Origin: Elysia chlorotica
Lineage: Eukaryota > Mollusca > Gastropoda > Plakobranchidae
Length of the DNA stretch: 64,000 nt
Direction of reading: 5' to 3'
Assembly (NCBI GenBank): GCA_003991915.1
Contig: RQTK01000152.1
Location: forward strand, 38,714-102,713
Shown: positions 12,000-22,061 of the stretch, piece after piece
Layout: each line of letters begins with the position of its first letter
Position numbering within the stretch: position 1 is the first letter of the stretch
Translations under genes and position numbers: made by a program
Notes under the pieces: model-generated
Told to the model about the DNA's origin: nothing
Databases searched by the model: none
The model's input: the letters and a program-made list of their open reading frames with translations, nothing else

Positions 12000-13250
12000 C
12001 TGGAAAAAGGTGGAAAATAAGAAAACGTGTGTTAGACATTGCCAATCAAATAATTCATACTAGTTAATACATGATGTGTAGTTCTACAGAACAGTCATAA
12101 TAAAGCGGCACTGTTCTAACTAGAGTACTACCAGACTAGTACATGTACTTTGTAAGGTCCGATCTATAGTTTAGGCCTACAGTACAATAATATTACGTGA
12201 TACATGTACAAATGTAGTAACAATCCTCTACTTAGCAAGTATACATTCGTATCTACTATCATAACAATAAACATCTCAATACATCTCGTAAATCACACAA
12301 AATTAGGAGTAGCTAATAAAGTAATACCAATACATCATGACGTTTACATAGAATTAAATGAGCCGTCTGTCAAGATCAAACAGTCAATCTAAACTGTCTG
12401 AGTACTCTGACATGGAGGGGAATAGAGAAGTTCAAAAAGGAAGTTATAATAAATGAAAGGCAAACTTACCCCAAAGTGACACAATCCTCTCCAAAGGATA
12501 AACAAACTCGACCTCGAAGTAGGAAGTAACTTCAACGGATAATAAACTGTAGATCATAGTCCAAAACACAACTGCAGCTCCGACATACAGTGTGAAACTT
12601 AAGACAAATAATATCCAAATAGCAAAAGCTAGAAATCAACGTTGTGGCACCCACACACAACGGACACATCGTCAGTGATGGTTCTACTTCTAGTGGTACT
12701 GATTTGGCGTCCACAACGACCTCACTTAATTAGTGAAAATTAGCGGCAAATGTCCGCGGATGAAAGAAAACACAGGGGGCGCTCCGTTTCTCCGGAGTTA
12801 CCAAGAGTGCCCTAGAAACTCAGGGAACTGGGGAAACAGCGCTCGTACGGTCTCCCAGTACCGACCGACAACTAAGGACATTCTCCGTTTCCCTAGATTT
12901 CCCAAATCAAAAGGAAAAAGCGACAAAAGAAACGATCGTTTCCCCAATCAAAAGAAACGCACGCCGAGGTCTAGCGGCTATTACGTCGATGGAGGAAGAT
13001 CGAGAAATATATGTAGGCTAGAGAGAGAGGGGGAAATGAAGATCATAGAGAATAATTACAGAATAAACCACATAATCAAAAGGTTGATTAGTCGCACCCC
13101 TTACATGTAAAAATAAAAAAATCTAGATTAGACCTAAATCTAAAAAAGAGATCTCGATCTAGACGGAGGTAGATTAAATCTAGCCTATATATTCTAGAGC
13201 TTGACCAAGAATTAATACACTGTTTCTAAATCAAGCTTCTATGTATCTAG
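12000..13250. other. No firm gene; GC-richer block at 12730-13020
   Basis: A 125-codon plus frame (12733-13110) has no recognisable motif and is rich in Arg, Lys and Ser. A minus-strand frame starting at 12714 ends near a possible donor 'ggtaagttt' (about 12462-12470). This could be a promoter and first exon of an unseen gene, or an old LTR. Neither is shown. The 13100-13260 part is rich in 'tctagatct'-like motifs, as at 18080, 20140 and 35165. Confidence 0.25.
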
Positions 13251-13257
13251 ACCTAGA

Positions 13258-13344
13258 CCTTAGATGATGATTCTAATATATTCAAGCCAGAAAAAGACAA
13301 CACCATTGTCAATGTTGTTTATCCCAATATCTCGACAAAGCAAG
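13258..13344 (+). CDS. Candidate internal exon with an ITIM-like tyrosine motif
   Basis: A short open stretch precedes a good donor, 'caag' then 'gtaaga' at 13345. It reads DDDSNIFKPEKDNTIVN followed by VVYPNISTKQ. The VVYPNI segment fits the pattern for tyrosine-based inhibitory motifs (V/I/L/S, any, Y, two of any, I/L/V), which are known in cytoplasmic tails of receptors. The acceptor is uncertain; several AGs lie at 13250-13262 with a weak pyrimidine tract. No neighbouring exon was found. It could be chance, since the open stretch is under 30 codons. Confidence 0.25.
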
Positions 13345-13759
13345 GTAAGATAAACTTTTCAATCCCGTTTGTAATTGGTACCTCTACTAGTATTAATAAT
13401 TATAGTTTCTCTGATTTATCCAATTATCCATATACAAGTTGGCTGTTTCTTTACTATCAATTCGGTGGAGTCGCAGTAACTTTGCAGTATTACTAAGGAA
13501 AACAAACTATTTGTCTATTTGTTGTTTTTCCAAAATTAATTCTTTATATAAATTTGTTTTTCCTCTTGTCGGGATTTTACCTTAGAACACAACATATCCT
13601 TTAACATGTAATTAGTATAGTGCGCACGAGTTAAGGATAAATTGCTCTCAACCCAATTATCTTATTCGGATTTAAAGTGCGGGCAAATTGATCATACATG
13701 AAAGTAGTTAATATGTACCAGTGAGTACACTGTTACAGTATTTATTACCGCTATTTACT

Positions 13760-14345
13760 TAAGAATTGTTAAAGACAAAAGTTAGGTTAAGAAAATTATA
13801 GTACTCACCTGTTGCCACCTAAACACAAAACGGGTAACAAAAACAAATAGATAAGCGTCAGTACCAATTAGCAATGCTTAGCAGAAACCACAGCAGTTAT
13901 AGTAATAGTGATAAAAATGCTTGGCAAAAACAGGAGTAGTGATACAAATGTTCATAACAATGCTTAACAAAATTCAGAGCATTTGGACAAGTGTTCAAAA
14001 CTATGCTTATTAAAATTCAGAGCACTGATACAAATGTTCATAACTTTGCGCAGCAAAATTCAAAACAGTTAAACAAATGTTTTTAACTATGCTTAGCAAA
14101 ATTCAATACAAATGTTTTTAACTATGCTTAGCAAAATTCAATACAAATGTTCATAACAATGTTTAGCAAAATCAGGAGCAGTTATACAAATGTTTATAAC
14201 CATGGTTAGCAAAATCCAGAGCAGTAAGTCAAAATGCTCTTAACACTGCTTAGCAAAAGCCAGAGCAGAAAGTCCTATTAAAGTGGAGCAAAAAACATAG
14301 CACCTGTACATAATGTGCATAATACTAAACACAGAACTGTACACC
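13760..14345 (-). repeat. Dispersed repeat with an internal minisatellite of about 45 bp
   Basis: Minus-strand copy of the repeat at 1975-2400. Its core (13872-14275) is a diverged tandem array of units like 'caaaattcagagcagttata' followed by 'caaatgttcataacaatgct' and 'tag', about nine units. The 'agtactcacctgttgccacc' end and the 'gtacacc' end match the other copy. Confidence 0.65.
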
Positions 14346-14352
14346 AGGGGTA

Positions 14353-14429
14353 ATGTCACGTCGTAAGCCTTCTTATTCTTTTTAGTGTTACGACGAGACC
14401 TAAGCTATGTTTTGTTTGTGCATTTTACC
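14353..14429. mobile_element. Palindromic MITE-like element, copy 2, left arm shortened
   Basis: Contains 'cgtcgtaagccttcttatt', 'gttacgacgagac' and 'gtttgtgcatttta', matching copies at 6437 and 55165. The outer left arm is mostly deleted. Confidence 0.65.
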
Positions 14430-14515
14430 CGATATGTGTAATACTTACTAAACACAAAAAAATCCATTTTTTTACACAAATGTTACTTAATATAGATGTG
14501 TACTTGATTTGTGAA

Positions 14516-14655
14516 TTACTCACGAAAAACTGCCAAATAGACGACGCCCCAAAGAGATGAGACGATCATTACAGTTGCAAAAATCCCCATAACTGTTAGA
14601 GATACAGGTTCCACTACCTTTTCAACCTTCATCTGTCCTGATCCTTTTTGTGCAT
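14516..14655 (-). CDS. Probable last exon: transmembrane helix and stop of the minus-strand gene
   Basis: Encodes AQKGSGQMKVEKVVEPVS, then a hydrophobic stretch of about 25 residues (LTVMGIFATVMIVSSLWGVV and on to YLAVF). It ends in RE and a TAA stop. This is typical of a single membrane anchor with an almost absent cytoplasmic tail. The acceptor 'aaccaaag' is weak, preceded by a T-rich 'gattttttcac' run. The exon opens with two bases of a split codon (phase 1), matching the phase-1 end of the 240-nt exon at 24486. The distance from that exon is nearly 10 kb, filled with LINEs and LTRs. It could instead belong to a separate gene. Confidence 0.5.
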
Positions 14656-14704
14656 CTTTGGTTGTGAGTGAAAAAATCACGAATATATGAAGGGGTGATG
14701 ACTT

Positions 14705-14863
14705 GTTGAGTTGGTTTAACGTCATACATCAGCAATATATAGGCTATATTGTGGACAGGCCTCAAGACCGACGACTAACAATTTTATGTGCTGCCACACA
14801 CAAGACAGGGCGGGGATACCATGGCTCCTGTCACATTATACTGACAGCGACCCAACCAGTAGG
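14705..14863 (-). mobile_element. SINE, body and 3' end, minus strand
   Basis: 'ttggtttaacgtcatacat', 'aggctatattgtggacagg', 'caattttatgtgctgccaca' and 'cccaaccagtagg' in antisense order. It stops exactly where the head would begin, and the 12-base TTC-type array starts there. Confidence 0.85.
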
Positions 14864-14897
<34 letters not shown>

Positions 14898-15535
14898 TCT
14901 TCTTCCTCTTCTTCTTCCTCTTCTTCTTCCTCTTCTTCTTCCTCTTCTTCTTCCTCTTCTTCTTCCTCTTCTTCTTCCTCTTCTTCTTCCTCTTCTTCTT
15001 CCTCTTCTTCTTCCTCTTCTTCTTCCTCTTCTTCTTCCTCTTCTTCTTCCTCTTCTTCTTCCTCTTCTTCTTCCTCTTCTTCTTCCTCTTCTTCTTCCTC
15101 TTCTTCTTCCTCTTCTTCTTCCTCTTCTTCTTCCTCTTCTTCTTCCTCTTCTTCTTCCTCTTCTTCTTCCTCTTCTTCTTCCTCTTCTTCTTCCTCTTCT
15201 TCTTCCTCTTCTTCTTCCTCTTCTTCTTCCTCTTCTTCTTCCTCTTCTTCTTCCTCTTCTTCTTCCTCTTCTTCTTCCTCTTCTTCTTCCTCTTCTTCTT
15301 CCTCTTCTTCTTCCTCTTCTTCTTCCTCTTCTTCTTCCTCTTCTTCTTCCTCTTCTTCTTCCTCTTCTTCTTCCTCTTCTTCTTCCTCTTCTTCTTCCTC
15401 TTCTTCTTCCTCTTCTTCTTCCTCTTCTTCTTCCTCTTCTTCTTCCTCTTCTTCTTCCTCTTCTTCTTCCTCTTCTTCTTCCTCTTCTTCTTCCTCTTCT
15501 TCTTCCTCTTCTTCTTCCTCTTCTTCTTCCTCTTC

Positions 15536-15536
<1 letters not shown>
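14864..15536. repeat. Homogeneous 12-bp pyrimidine array (TTCTTCTTCCTC), about 56 copies
   Basis: Every unit from the start to 15536 looks identical, with all pyrimidines on the plus strand. Long poly-Ser, Phe/Leu and Lys/Arg frames cross it and are artefacts. The SINE on its left and the (TTA)n on its right are abrupt borders. Confidence 0.97.
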
Positions 15537-15582
<46 letters not shown>

Positions 15583-15583
15583 A
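15537..15583. repeat. (TTA)n microsatellite
   Basis: About 16 TTA units directly following the 12-mer array. Confidence 0.95.
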
Positions 15584-15589
15584 TAAGTA

Positions 15590-16160
15590 AAATATAGGTT
15601 CATGACATCTTACTCAACAAATTCGTAAGTAAGATTAGACCAAGGACATAATAAAGGTAAAATGATAACTTTCTCTTTCACTTAGTGGGCGGAGCGTACC
15701 CCACAAGGTGTCTGCGAACTGATGTACACAAAACCTGTACGGGTTAATATGTGCTGTGTGCCTCACTTTATCTGTGGTAAGCAACCGATAAGTAATACCC
15801 ATTAGGTGCTTTGTCTCACAAGTCACTTACTGACTTCATTTCGACTGCAGCCCAAGAAGGATACGGTTACTTGACTCAGGCAAATATCTTGGTTACCTTG
15901 TAACTATTTGGAATAGACCTACCTCTTATCTTTTAAAACAGCTGTAATTAGAGATACGCACAATGCTAATATTTTACTAATCACAGTTTAAGTAGGGACA
16001 AAAAGACAAAAGTACTGCCTCATATTTACTAAAAAGAAGAGAAAAGAGCATAACCTACCTATCAGAAAGAGGCAGACGTACCTCATATTATTTTACATAA
16101 CATTAACAAAGTGTTCAATCAGGTTAATCTCACTGAAATGTATAAAACTAAGGTGTAAGT
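15590..16160. other. No gene seen
   Basis: Unique-looking AT-rich sequence without a supportable frame. Confidence 0.4.
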
Positions 16161-16164
16161 AAAG

Positions 16165-16758
16165 TGTAACGCATTGTACTATAAGTTGATCTATTCATTT
16201 CCTCACCCTTTTTAGGTGCGTAACTTTTGGGTAGCGGATTGACTAGGTGTATGTACATTATCTTGTTGGTTTGCATAACGATTGTATTTCAAGCCTAAGA
16301 ATTTGATTGTGAGTTTTGCTTACTGAACACAGCCCTTCTCGAAACCTCCGGCTAGTTCTAGAATAGTAATCACCTCGTCACCTCTTGTTTACCTTTGTTC
16401 TGATTGGTTGTTAATTGCTAAAGAGATGTATCGAGAATATTCTCTTATGATTTACGTAATACTTGTTCTAGATGATTCGACGAAATTTTGTATAAATAAG
16501 AATCTTAATTAGATTTAAAGAGAGTCAATATTGTTTTCCAGAGTCTACATTGAAACTCCAGTAATTGTACTATTGAGCCGTCCTACAAACATTGTAGAGT
16601 ATAGCCCTTTTGTTGGATTAAACAGTTTGAAATTGTTACTTGCGGACTTCGGATTTATTTTCTACGGACGAGTCGTGTGATTGGCTGTGAATATTTTTAA
16701 TACCCCTAGACAAACAGAGCCTAACAGATTACCACCATCACCAGCAAATCTGTTACAC
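16165..16758 (+). mobile_element. Candidate LTR (TGTAAC...GTTACA)
   Basis: Bounded by 'tgtaacgcatt' and 'aaatctgttaca', a 6-bp inverted end of the TG...CA type. A strong TATA-like 'tgtataaataag' lies near 16490 on the plus strand, with an initiator-like 'agtcaatattg' downstream. No direct repeat flanks it (taaag on the left, cctgg on the right), so it is not a clean solo LTR. It lies just beyond the gag remnant that reads the other way. Alternatively it may be an unrelated unique stretch. Confidence 0.35.
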
Positions 16759-16794
16759 CTGGTCTGAGCTTAGATTCTGATCTCTCTGTAAGGC

Positions 16795-17535
16795 GTTGAC
16801 TCCCGGACCTGCAAACATTTTGGTAGGGACCAATTGTAGAGCACGTGTTGCAGCGTGCAGTGCGAGCCGGGCATTGAGTCCCTGGGTGATTGGTGTAACC
16901 ACAGAAATTGACAGGAGGCTCGGTGCTGTACTTGGGAAGGATTTTCCTAGTGCTGTTGATTACATCTATCGCTCATATGCCTTCTTTGGCTCCATTGTAT
17001 AGCCTCTACTTCCGCTGATGTGGAATTCTGAAAGGCTTTCTCCTGGGCAGCTGCATCTTCTGCAGAGCGACAAACGTCAGTGCACTTGTCAAGTGTACGG
17101 GGTGTCTTTCTTTAAGAAGGTCAGTGCAGGTTTGTTGATCGCTGATCCACGTGACTATCTTGTCCCGAACAGGGAGTTTCGACAGTCTTCACAAAACTTA
17201 CAACTTTTTGCAAACCGTCTGAGTTCTACGAGGAATTGGTCAAGGGTTTATTTTTGTTAAACGTTAATCTTTCATACGTTTCGTTTTGCTCACCGATGAC
17301 AAATTCGTCAAATGTTCCTATAATTTCGTCTAACATGCAAATGTCACCAGCTGTTGTAAACTGAAATCCATTGTGGATTCGAAGAGCTTCATCATCTAGG
17401 CTGTGTAGAAATAGTGCAAACTGGCATATTTTGTCTAAACTTTCTAGACGAGAGAAGAGGGCAAATGTTTCTCACCTTTGTTGAAAGAGCCCCCAGTTCT
17501 CTACTGGGATGGACCCCAGAAACTAATTTTTCTGG
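16795..17535 (-). pseudogene. Ty3/gypsy-type gag remnant, several frames
   Basis: The minus strand, across several shifts and stops, shows the pattern of retrotransposon gag genes. In order these are SIPVENWGLFQQR (about 17455-17490), CQFALFLHSLDDEALRIHNG (about 17365-17430), GTFDEFVIGEQNETYERL (about 17265-17315), RDKIVTWISDQQTCTDLL (about 17115-17170), and near 16850-16900 a zinc-knuckle-like FCGYTNHPGTQCPAR. The first knuckle cysteine is missing. It lies right after an LTR of the same polarity (17540-18163). No pol remains before 16795. It is a truncated dead copy. Confidence 0.65.
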
Positions 17536-17539
17536 TGGC

Positions 17540-18163
17540 TGTAACGTGGATTGTTGGGGTGATTCACAGTCTCTGTTGTAGAGCCCAGCTATCGGTTATA
17601 AAATTATATATTGTAACGGGGCTTCAAACAATGATCCAACATCCACTGGCTCAAGCACAAATAATAGGTCAACTCCTTCTTGTAGAAAAATTGAATAATA
17701 AATTTATTAACTATAAACACGTCTAGAGTATTGAAAGTGTTACAATGAAATCTCGACAGCAATCAAATCCACAACTGCAATAGCAATCCGTAATGGTAAC
17801 AAACGCGCTCAGACTCTCTGACTGTCTGAAAACTGCTCACTGATAACTTACGACAGCTCATCCGTAAAAGCCTTTTATACCGATTTGTGACCCAGAAGAT
17901 TCGAGTTGTTCACGAATCTCGATATTTCTAGCATGCGACTACAAGGGACATTACTCCAGTTGATTAGAAGCATTAGATTGTAAACAAACCGACACTGAAA
18001 AACAAGTTGTTTACCAGATAGGCAAATTTCTCGAATGTTCTTCACAACCGGGGTACACAAGAACAAACTAACAATCCATAGACTAGATCTAGATCTTTCT
18101 CCAATCTTCTAGTCTTCTCTCTATCCATCTCTATCTCTATAGCTGTTGTCAAACAAACAACCA
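17540..18163 (-). mobile_element. LTR of the gypsy-type remnant (5' LTR)
   Basis: About 85% similar by eye to the solo LTR at 19521-20261. On the minus strand it carries a TATA box 'ggtataaaaggc' (17870-17881) and an AATAAA signal near 17703-17708, and ends 'ccacgttaca' at 17540. Its outer end is fixed only roughly, between 18150 and 18170, because it runs straight into coding-like sequence. Transcription would proceed into the gag remnant. Confidence 0.7.
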
Positions 18164-18164
18164 T

Positions 18165-18285
18165 AGAGTGTGGAAGGAGTTATTTCCAGACAGCTCAAAC
18201 TTGAACTTGACCGTATCCTGCTCTGCAACAAGGTACCCTTTGCTCTCATCGCCTGATAACTCAGTCTCCAGCAATTTTATCATCG
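18165..18285 (-). CDS. Candidate exon of the minus-strand gene, cut by an LTR
   Basis: After a good acceptor 'actctcctcag' the frame reads MIKLLETELSGDESKGYL, VAEQDTVKFKFELS, GNNSFHTLW. It then runs into the LTR, which supplies a TGA within a few codons. It opens with two bases of a split codon (phase 1), exactly what the 240-nt exon at 24486 leaves. Codon use looks coding. No donor precedes the LTR border, so the LTR seems to sit inside the exon. The rest of the exon was not found. If real, the gene is damaged or has an alternative 3' end here. Confidence 0.4.
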
Positions 18286-18299
18286 CTGAGGAGAGTTTA

Positions 18300-18855
18300 T
18301 TATGAAAATAATCGTTAGAAAAGTCTGATTTAGGACATAATCATACGTAAATATATTAAATTGTGGTTGTGGTCAGTCAATTTAATTTATAGGAATCCAA
18401 AAAGAGAAACAACAAAACAGGAAAACAAAACAAAAAATTCACGCAGACTAAATTTTTGTGTGTAAAGCATCTTTAAGAGCTTACTAAAAGCCTTCCAATG
18501 TTTCTGATGCTGTCAGTGTTATTTTTATAAGACAACTTGGGGCGGAAATCGCCAAACAAAGATTTAAAAAATACACAAAGCTATTTCAATAGTGGTTTTG
18601 AAAAAAAATGACTTCTAAGTGCAGTTTAAGTTACATATCACAGTTAAGGGACAGATTGCAGTTCTGAATATTATAGCGCAAAATGTATATTTCTTACTTT
18701 AAATATACTATTATCATAAGTGTGAATAATAATGTAGGTCAACCAAAAAAGATTAACATGGTAGAGTCAATAAAAACATAACTAAGAAAAAGGCATTTTA
18801 GCTGTTAAAACACGTTTCATGCTTAGTTATGTGATATTGTTGCTGCTCAAAGTCG
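18300..18855. other. No gene seen (putative intron)
   Basis: AT-rich sequence between the candidate exon and the minisatellite. Confidence 0.4.
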
Positions 18856-18857
18856 GG

Positions 18858-19185
18858 GTGTGCCAAATTTTGAAGGTAAAAGTGGTCTGTTAGCAACATT
18901 TGGAGGTAAGGGTGGTATGTTGGCAAGATTTGGCAAGATTTAATATTTAAAGTGTTATGTTCGCACGATTTGGAGTCAAATGATGGTATGTTCTTAAGAC
19001 TTGGGGGTAAAAGTGGTATGTTAGCACGATTTGGAATTAAATGGTGGTACGTTGGCAACATTTAGAGGAAACAGCTGTATGTTGGCAAAATTTGGAAATA
19101 AAAGTAGTATGATGGGAAGGTTAATTGGATGGAAAATGGGTATAATGTGAAGAATTGGAGGTAAAAATGGTATATTGAGACGATT
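18858..19185. repeat. Degenerate 30-bp minisatellite
   Basis: About ten diverged units of the form 'ggtaaaagtggtatgttggc' followed by 'aagatttgga'. The 87-codon minus frame here simply translates the array. Confidence 0.8.
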
Positions 19186-19191
19186 AACTAG

Positions 19192-20935
19192 AGTTAGTCA
19201 AGTTACGTTGAGTTTGTCTTTACAGCACGTCAGCGCAGTAACGGCTCTATTGTGTGTCCATGATATGAGTGACTCAGCGAGTGACTTGTTTTAACGGCAC
19301 TTCAGCAGGGTAACGGTTATAATTGTGCCAATGATGAACTAAGACGTTTAATACATTATACTGGTAGCAACGATGAGTCGTTTATCTCTCTGAATAGTTA
19401 AAGCATAAAAATTTTGAATGCGTAAAATGATTGATTAAAAGTTAAGGGTATAAACATCCGTTTAAAATATCCACGTGTAAGATTATCACAGGTAATTTCA
19501 TTATATACACCGATGTACTTTGTAACGTGAATTGTTGGGGTTGCTACACAGTCTTTGTTGTAGAGCCAAGCTACCGGTTATAAAATTATATATTGTAGCG
19601 GGGCTTCAGACAGTGATCCAAATAATATAGTTAACTCCTTCTTGTAGAATTATTGAACAATAACTTTAGTAACTATAAACACGTCTAGGGTAATGAAATC
19701 TCGACAGCAATCAAATCCACAACCGCAATAACAATCCGTAATGGAAACACAACGGTCTCTAATAACGGTAACAAATGCGCTCAGACTCTCCGACTGACTG
19801 ACTACTACTCATTGATAACTCACTCAACAGCTCACCCGTACAAGCCTTTTATACCGATTTGTAACCCAGAAGATGCGAGTTGTCCACGATTTTTCTAGAA
19901 TGTATTAGAACGGACGGGACTACAAGGGACATTACTCCAGTTGACTAGAAGCATTAGATTGTAAACAAACAACCAGTACTGAAGAACAAGTTGTTTATCA
20001 GATTGACAAATTTCTCGAATGTTCTTCACAACCGGGGCAGACAAGGTAGGAAAACAAACTAACAATGCATAGATTTAATCTAGAATAATCTTCACAACCG
20101 GGGCAGACAAGGTCAAAGAACAAACTAACAACGCATAGACTAGATCTAGATCTAGATCTATCTCCAATCTTCTCGTCTTCTCTCTATCCATCTCTATCTC
20201 TCTCATCCCCCGTTCCTCTCTCTATAGCTTTCTTCAAACAGACAAACACAAACTTGTCACATACTTCATGTACCTCAGTAGGCGCTGAGGACTAACAATG
20301 TAAATAAAAAAATATGCTCTCTAGTGGCGTGGAAGCCATGCACAAACGTTTTCACGGTAAAAAAGCGGACAGTCAACCATAATGTGGCTTATAGATAGTT
20401 TAAAGGTACAGGTTTGACACCAGCTCTTCACCTCTCAAAAGGAAGGGGTGAGTAAGATGAGAATGTCCAAGTCGGCCTCGATCCTGCCCAATGACCAAAA
20501 TGTGCTGTGACATAATGTTATTTGTTGTTTGTCATTATCATTGTTCCATATCACTTTCCAATATTCTCTTATAACCTTATGCTTTACATTTAATGCTTGT
20601 ATCATCTGCACATGAGTAAGTTCAAGTTCGAGACTATTTTAGCAAGATCATCAGACATTTTCATTTCCTTCAATTCCAACATGGCTGGAAATCCAGCAGA
20701 GAACATTTTTCATGCCATTTTTCTGTAGCTTGCGGATTTTTTTCCAATATGTTAAGAGAAAGCGAGTCAGAGAGGATCACACATGTTTCTTTTCTTAAGG
20801 TGGAGACAGTATCGAGTACCGTGCGCAGGGCAACTGCCTCCGCAGTAAATATTGAAGCATTAGTGCTCACCCCGCAGCATTTATCTGCTGAGGATGAGTG
20901 GCAGCAGCCCCAACACAGGTCTCATTTTTAAAACC
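19192..20935 (-). mobile_element. I-clade LINE, 3' half with RNase H, split by a solo LTR
   Basis: The minus strand carries an RNase H segment at 20670-20870 (IFTAEAVALRTVLDTV and VILSDSLS, with the E and D expected in that fold). The decayed C-terminal tail follows to 20267, then a break at the LTR (19521-20261), then the 3' UTR shared with copies at 21140-21350, 25440-25680 and 30930-31130. The UTR end is present twice in tandem (19192-19265 and 19266-19345). Numerous stops show it is inactive. Confidence 0.8.
19521..20261 (-). mobile_element. Solo LTR with 5-bp target duplication TACTT
   Basis: A 741-bp element, TG...CA when read on the minus strand ('tgtgacaag' to 'cacgttaca'). It is flanked by 'tactt' at 19516-19520 and 'tactt' at 20262-20266. 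Removing it and one copy of 'tactt' restores the sequence of the surrounding LINE ('gatgtacttcatgtacctca', compare 'aatgtccttcaggtaccc' at 21370). It has a TATA box at 19844-19855. The AATAAA seen in the LTR at 17540 is mutated. It contains a small internal duplication around 'cacaaccggggcagacaagg'. Confidence 0.85.
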
Positions 20936-21349
20936 TTTATAGTTGTTTGGCTACCATTCTTTCGAAAAGTTTACAAAGACAGCTCGTTTAGACTTTAGGT
21001 TTAACATTTTGTGAAATATCTGAGTCTTTTTAACCTAGTTTGAATATAGGTTGTTGAACGTGCACACATAATTTGATAGACCTAGGCTGTACTGTATAGG
21101 TGTATGCATCTAGGGTCATGTGTCTACAGTGTGATAAAGTGAGTGAGTGAGTTTGTTTTACGGCACGTCAGCACGGTAACGGCTATGTTGTGCCCATGAT
21201 GTCCGAAGACAGTTAATGCATTATACTAGTAGCAACGGTGTTTCCTTATCTCTTTCAGTATTAAAATCATAAAAATTGTGCGTAAAAGGTTTGGCCAAAA
21301 ACGAAGAGTATGTACAGTAGTTTAAAAATCCATGTACGGATTATCACAG

Positions 21350-21834
21350 TTAAATTTTATTATATACACCAATGTCCTTCAGGTACCCAAGTAGACGCTG
21401 AGGACTAACATGGATAAATATGCTCTCTAGAGGCTTGGAAGCCAGGTACAGATTTCTTTCCCGGTGAAAAGCCGGACAATCAACCAGAATGTGACTAATG
21501 GACAATTGACAGTTGCAGGTATGACACAGTTGAGGCTCTTCAGGCTCTTCACCTCTCAGTAGAAAACCGTGAGTAAGATGAGAATGTCCAAGTCGGACTC
21601 GATCGAGTACCACTTGTCTCGTCGTCTTGCCTGAGAGATTCCTGGCCAGTGACCTAAATGTGGTTGGACACCGTGCAATTTGTTGGTTGTCATATTGTTC
21701 CATCGCGCCTTCCAGTTTTCTTTGACAAACGTGTGTATAATGGGCCTAACATCAGATGCTGGCATTGGCAACTCAGCAGGCTCAAGTCCAAGCCCAATTT
21801 TAGCGAGCTCGCCAGCAATTTCATCACCCTTCAT
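21350..21834 (-). pseudogene. LINE ORF2 C-terminus: end of RNase H plus tail domain
   Basis: Starts with GDEIAGELAKIGLGLEPAEL, the last RNase H motif, where the usual Asp of the 'E-x-A-D' pattern is Gly. It then reads PIIHTFVKENWKARWN. After a frame change it continues RVRLGHSHLTHGFLLRGEEP and CHTCNCQLSISHILVDCPAF, a Cys/His arrangement (CxxC, H, C) common at the end of I-clade and Jockey-type ORF2. It ends GYLKDIGVYNKI at 21350. Confidence 0.8.
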
Positions 21835-22061
21835 AGTGGTAGTGGTAGTGGTAGTGGTAGTAGTGGTAGTGGTAGTGGTAGTGGTAGTAGTGGTAGTGGT
21901 AGTAGTGGTAGTGGTAGTGGTAGTGGTAGGGTAGTGTTAATGTTAGTGGTAGTGGTAGTGGTAGTGGCAGTGGTGGTGGCAGTGGCAGTGGCATTGGCAG
22001 TGGCAGTGGCAGTGGCAGTGGCAGTGGCAGTGGCATTGGTAGTGGTAGTGGTAGTGGTAGN
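21835..22061. repeat. (AGTGGT)n / (GGCAGT)n microsatellite with one undetermined base
   Basis: Hexamer-type tandem run with GGTAGT, AGTGGT and GGCAGT variants; position 22061 is n. It exactly replaces about 450 codons of RT and the first half of RNase H expected here. Confidence 0.95.

Noticed and set aside
12733..13110. 125-codon plus-strand frame
   Set aside because: No motif, no conserved features and highly basic low-information composition; not enough to call a gene.
14864..15536. Regular short repeat resembling a CRISPR array
   Set aside because: Units are contiguous with no spacers, the genome is eukaryotic and no cas genes are present.
14703..15603. Three very long frames (poly-Ser, Phe/Leu-rich, Lys/Arg-rich) over the 12-mer array
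   Set aside because: They are translations of a tandem repeat plus SINE; the frames exist only because the unit length is a multiple of three.
16796..17260. Plus-strand frames of 68 and 80 codons
   Set aside because: Antisense shadows of the gag remnant.
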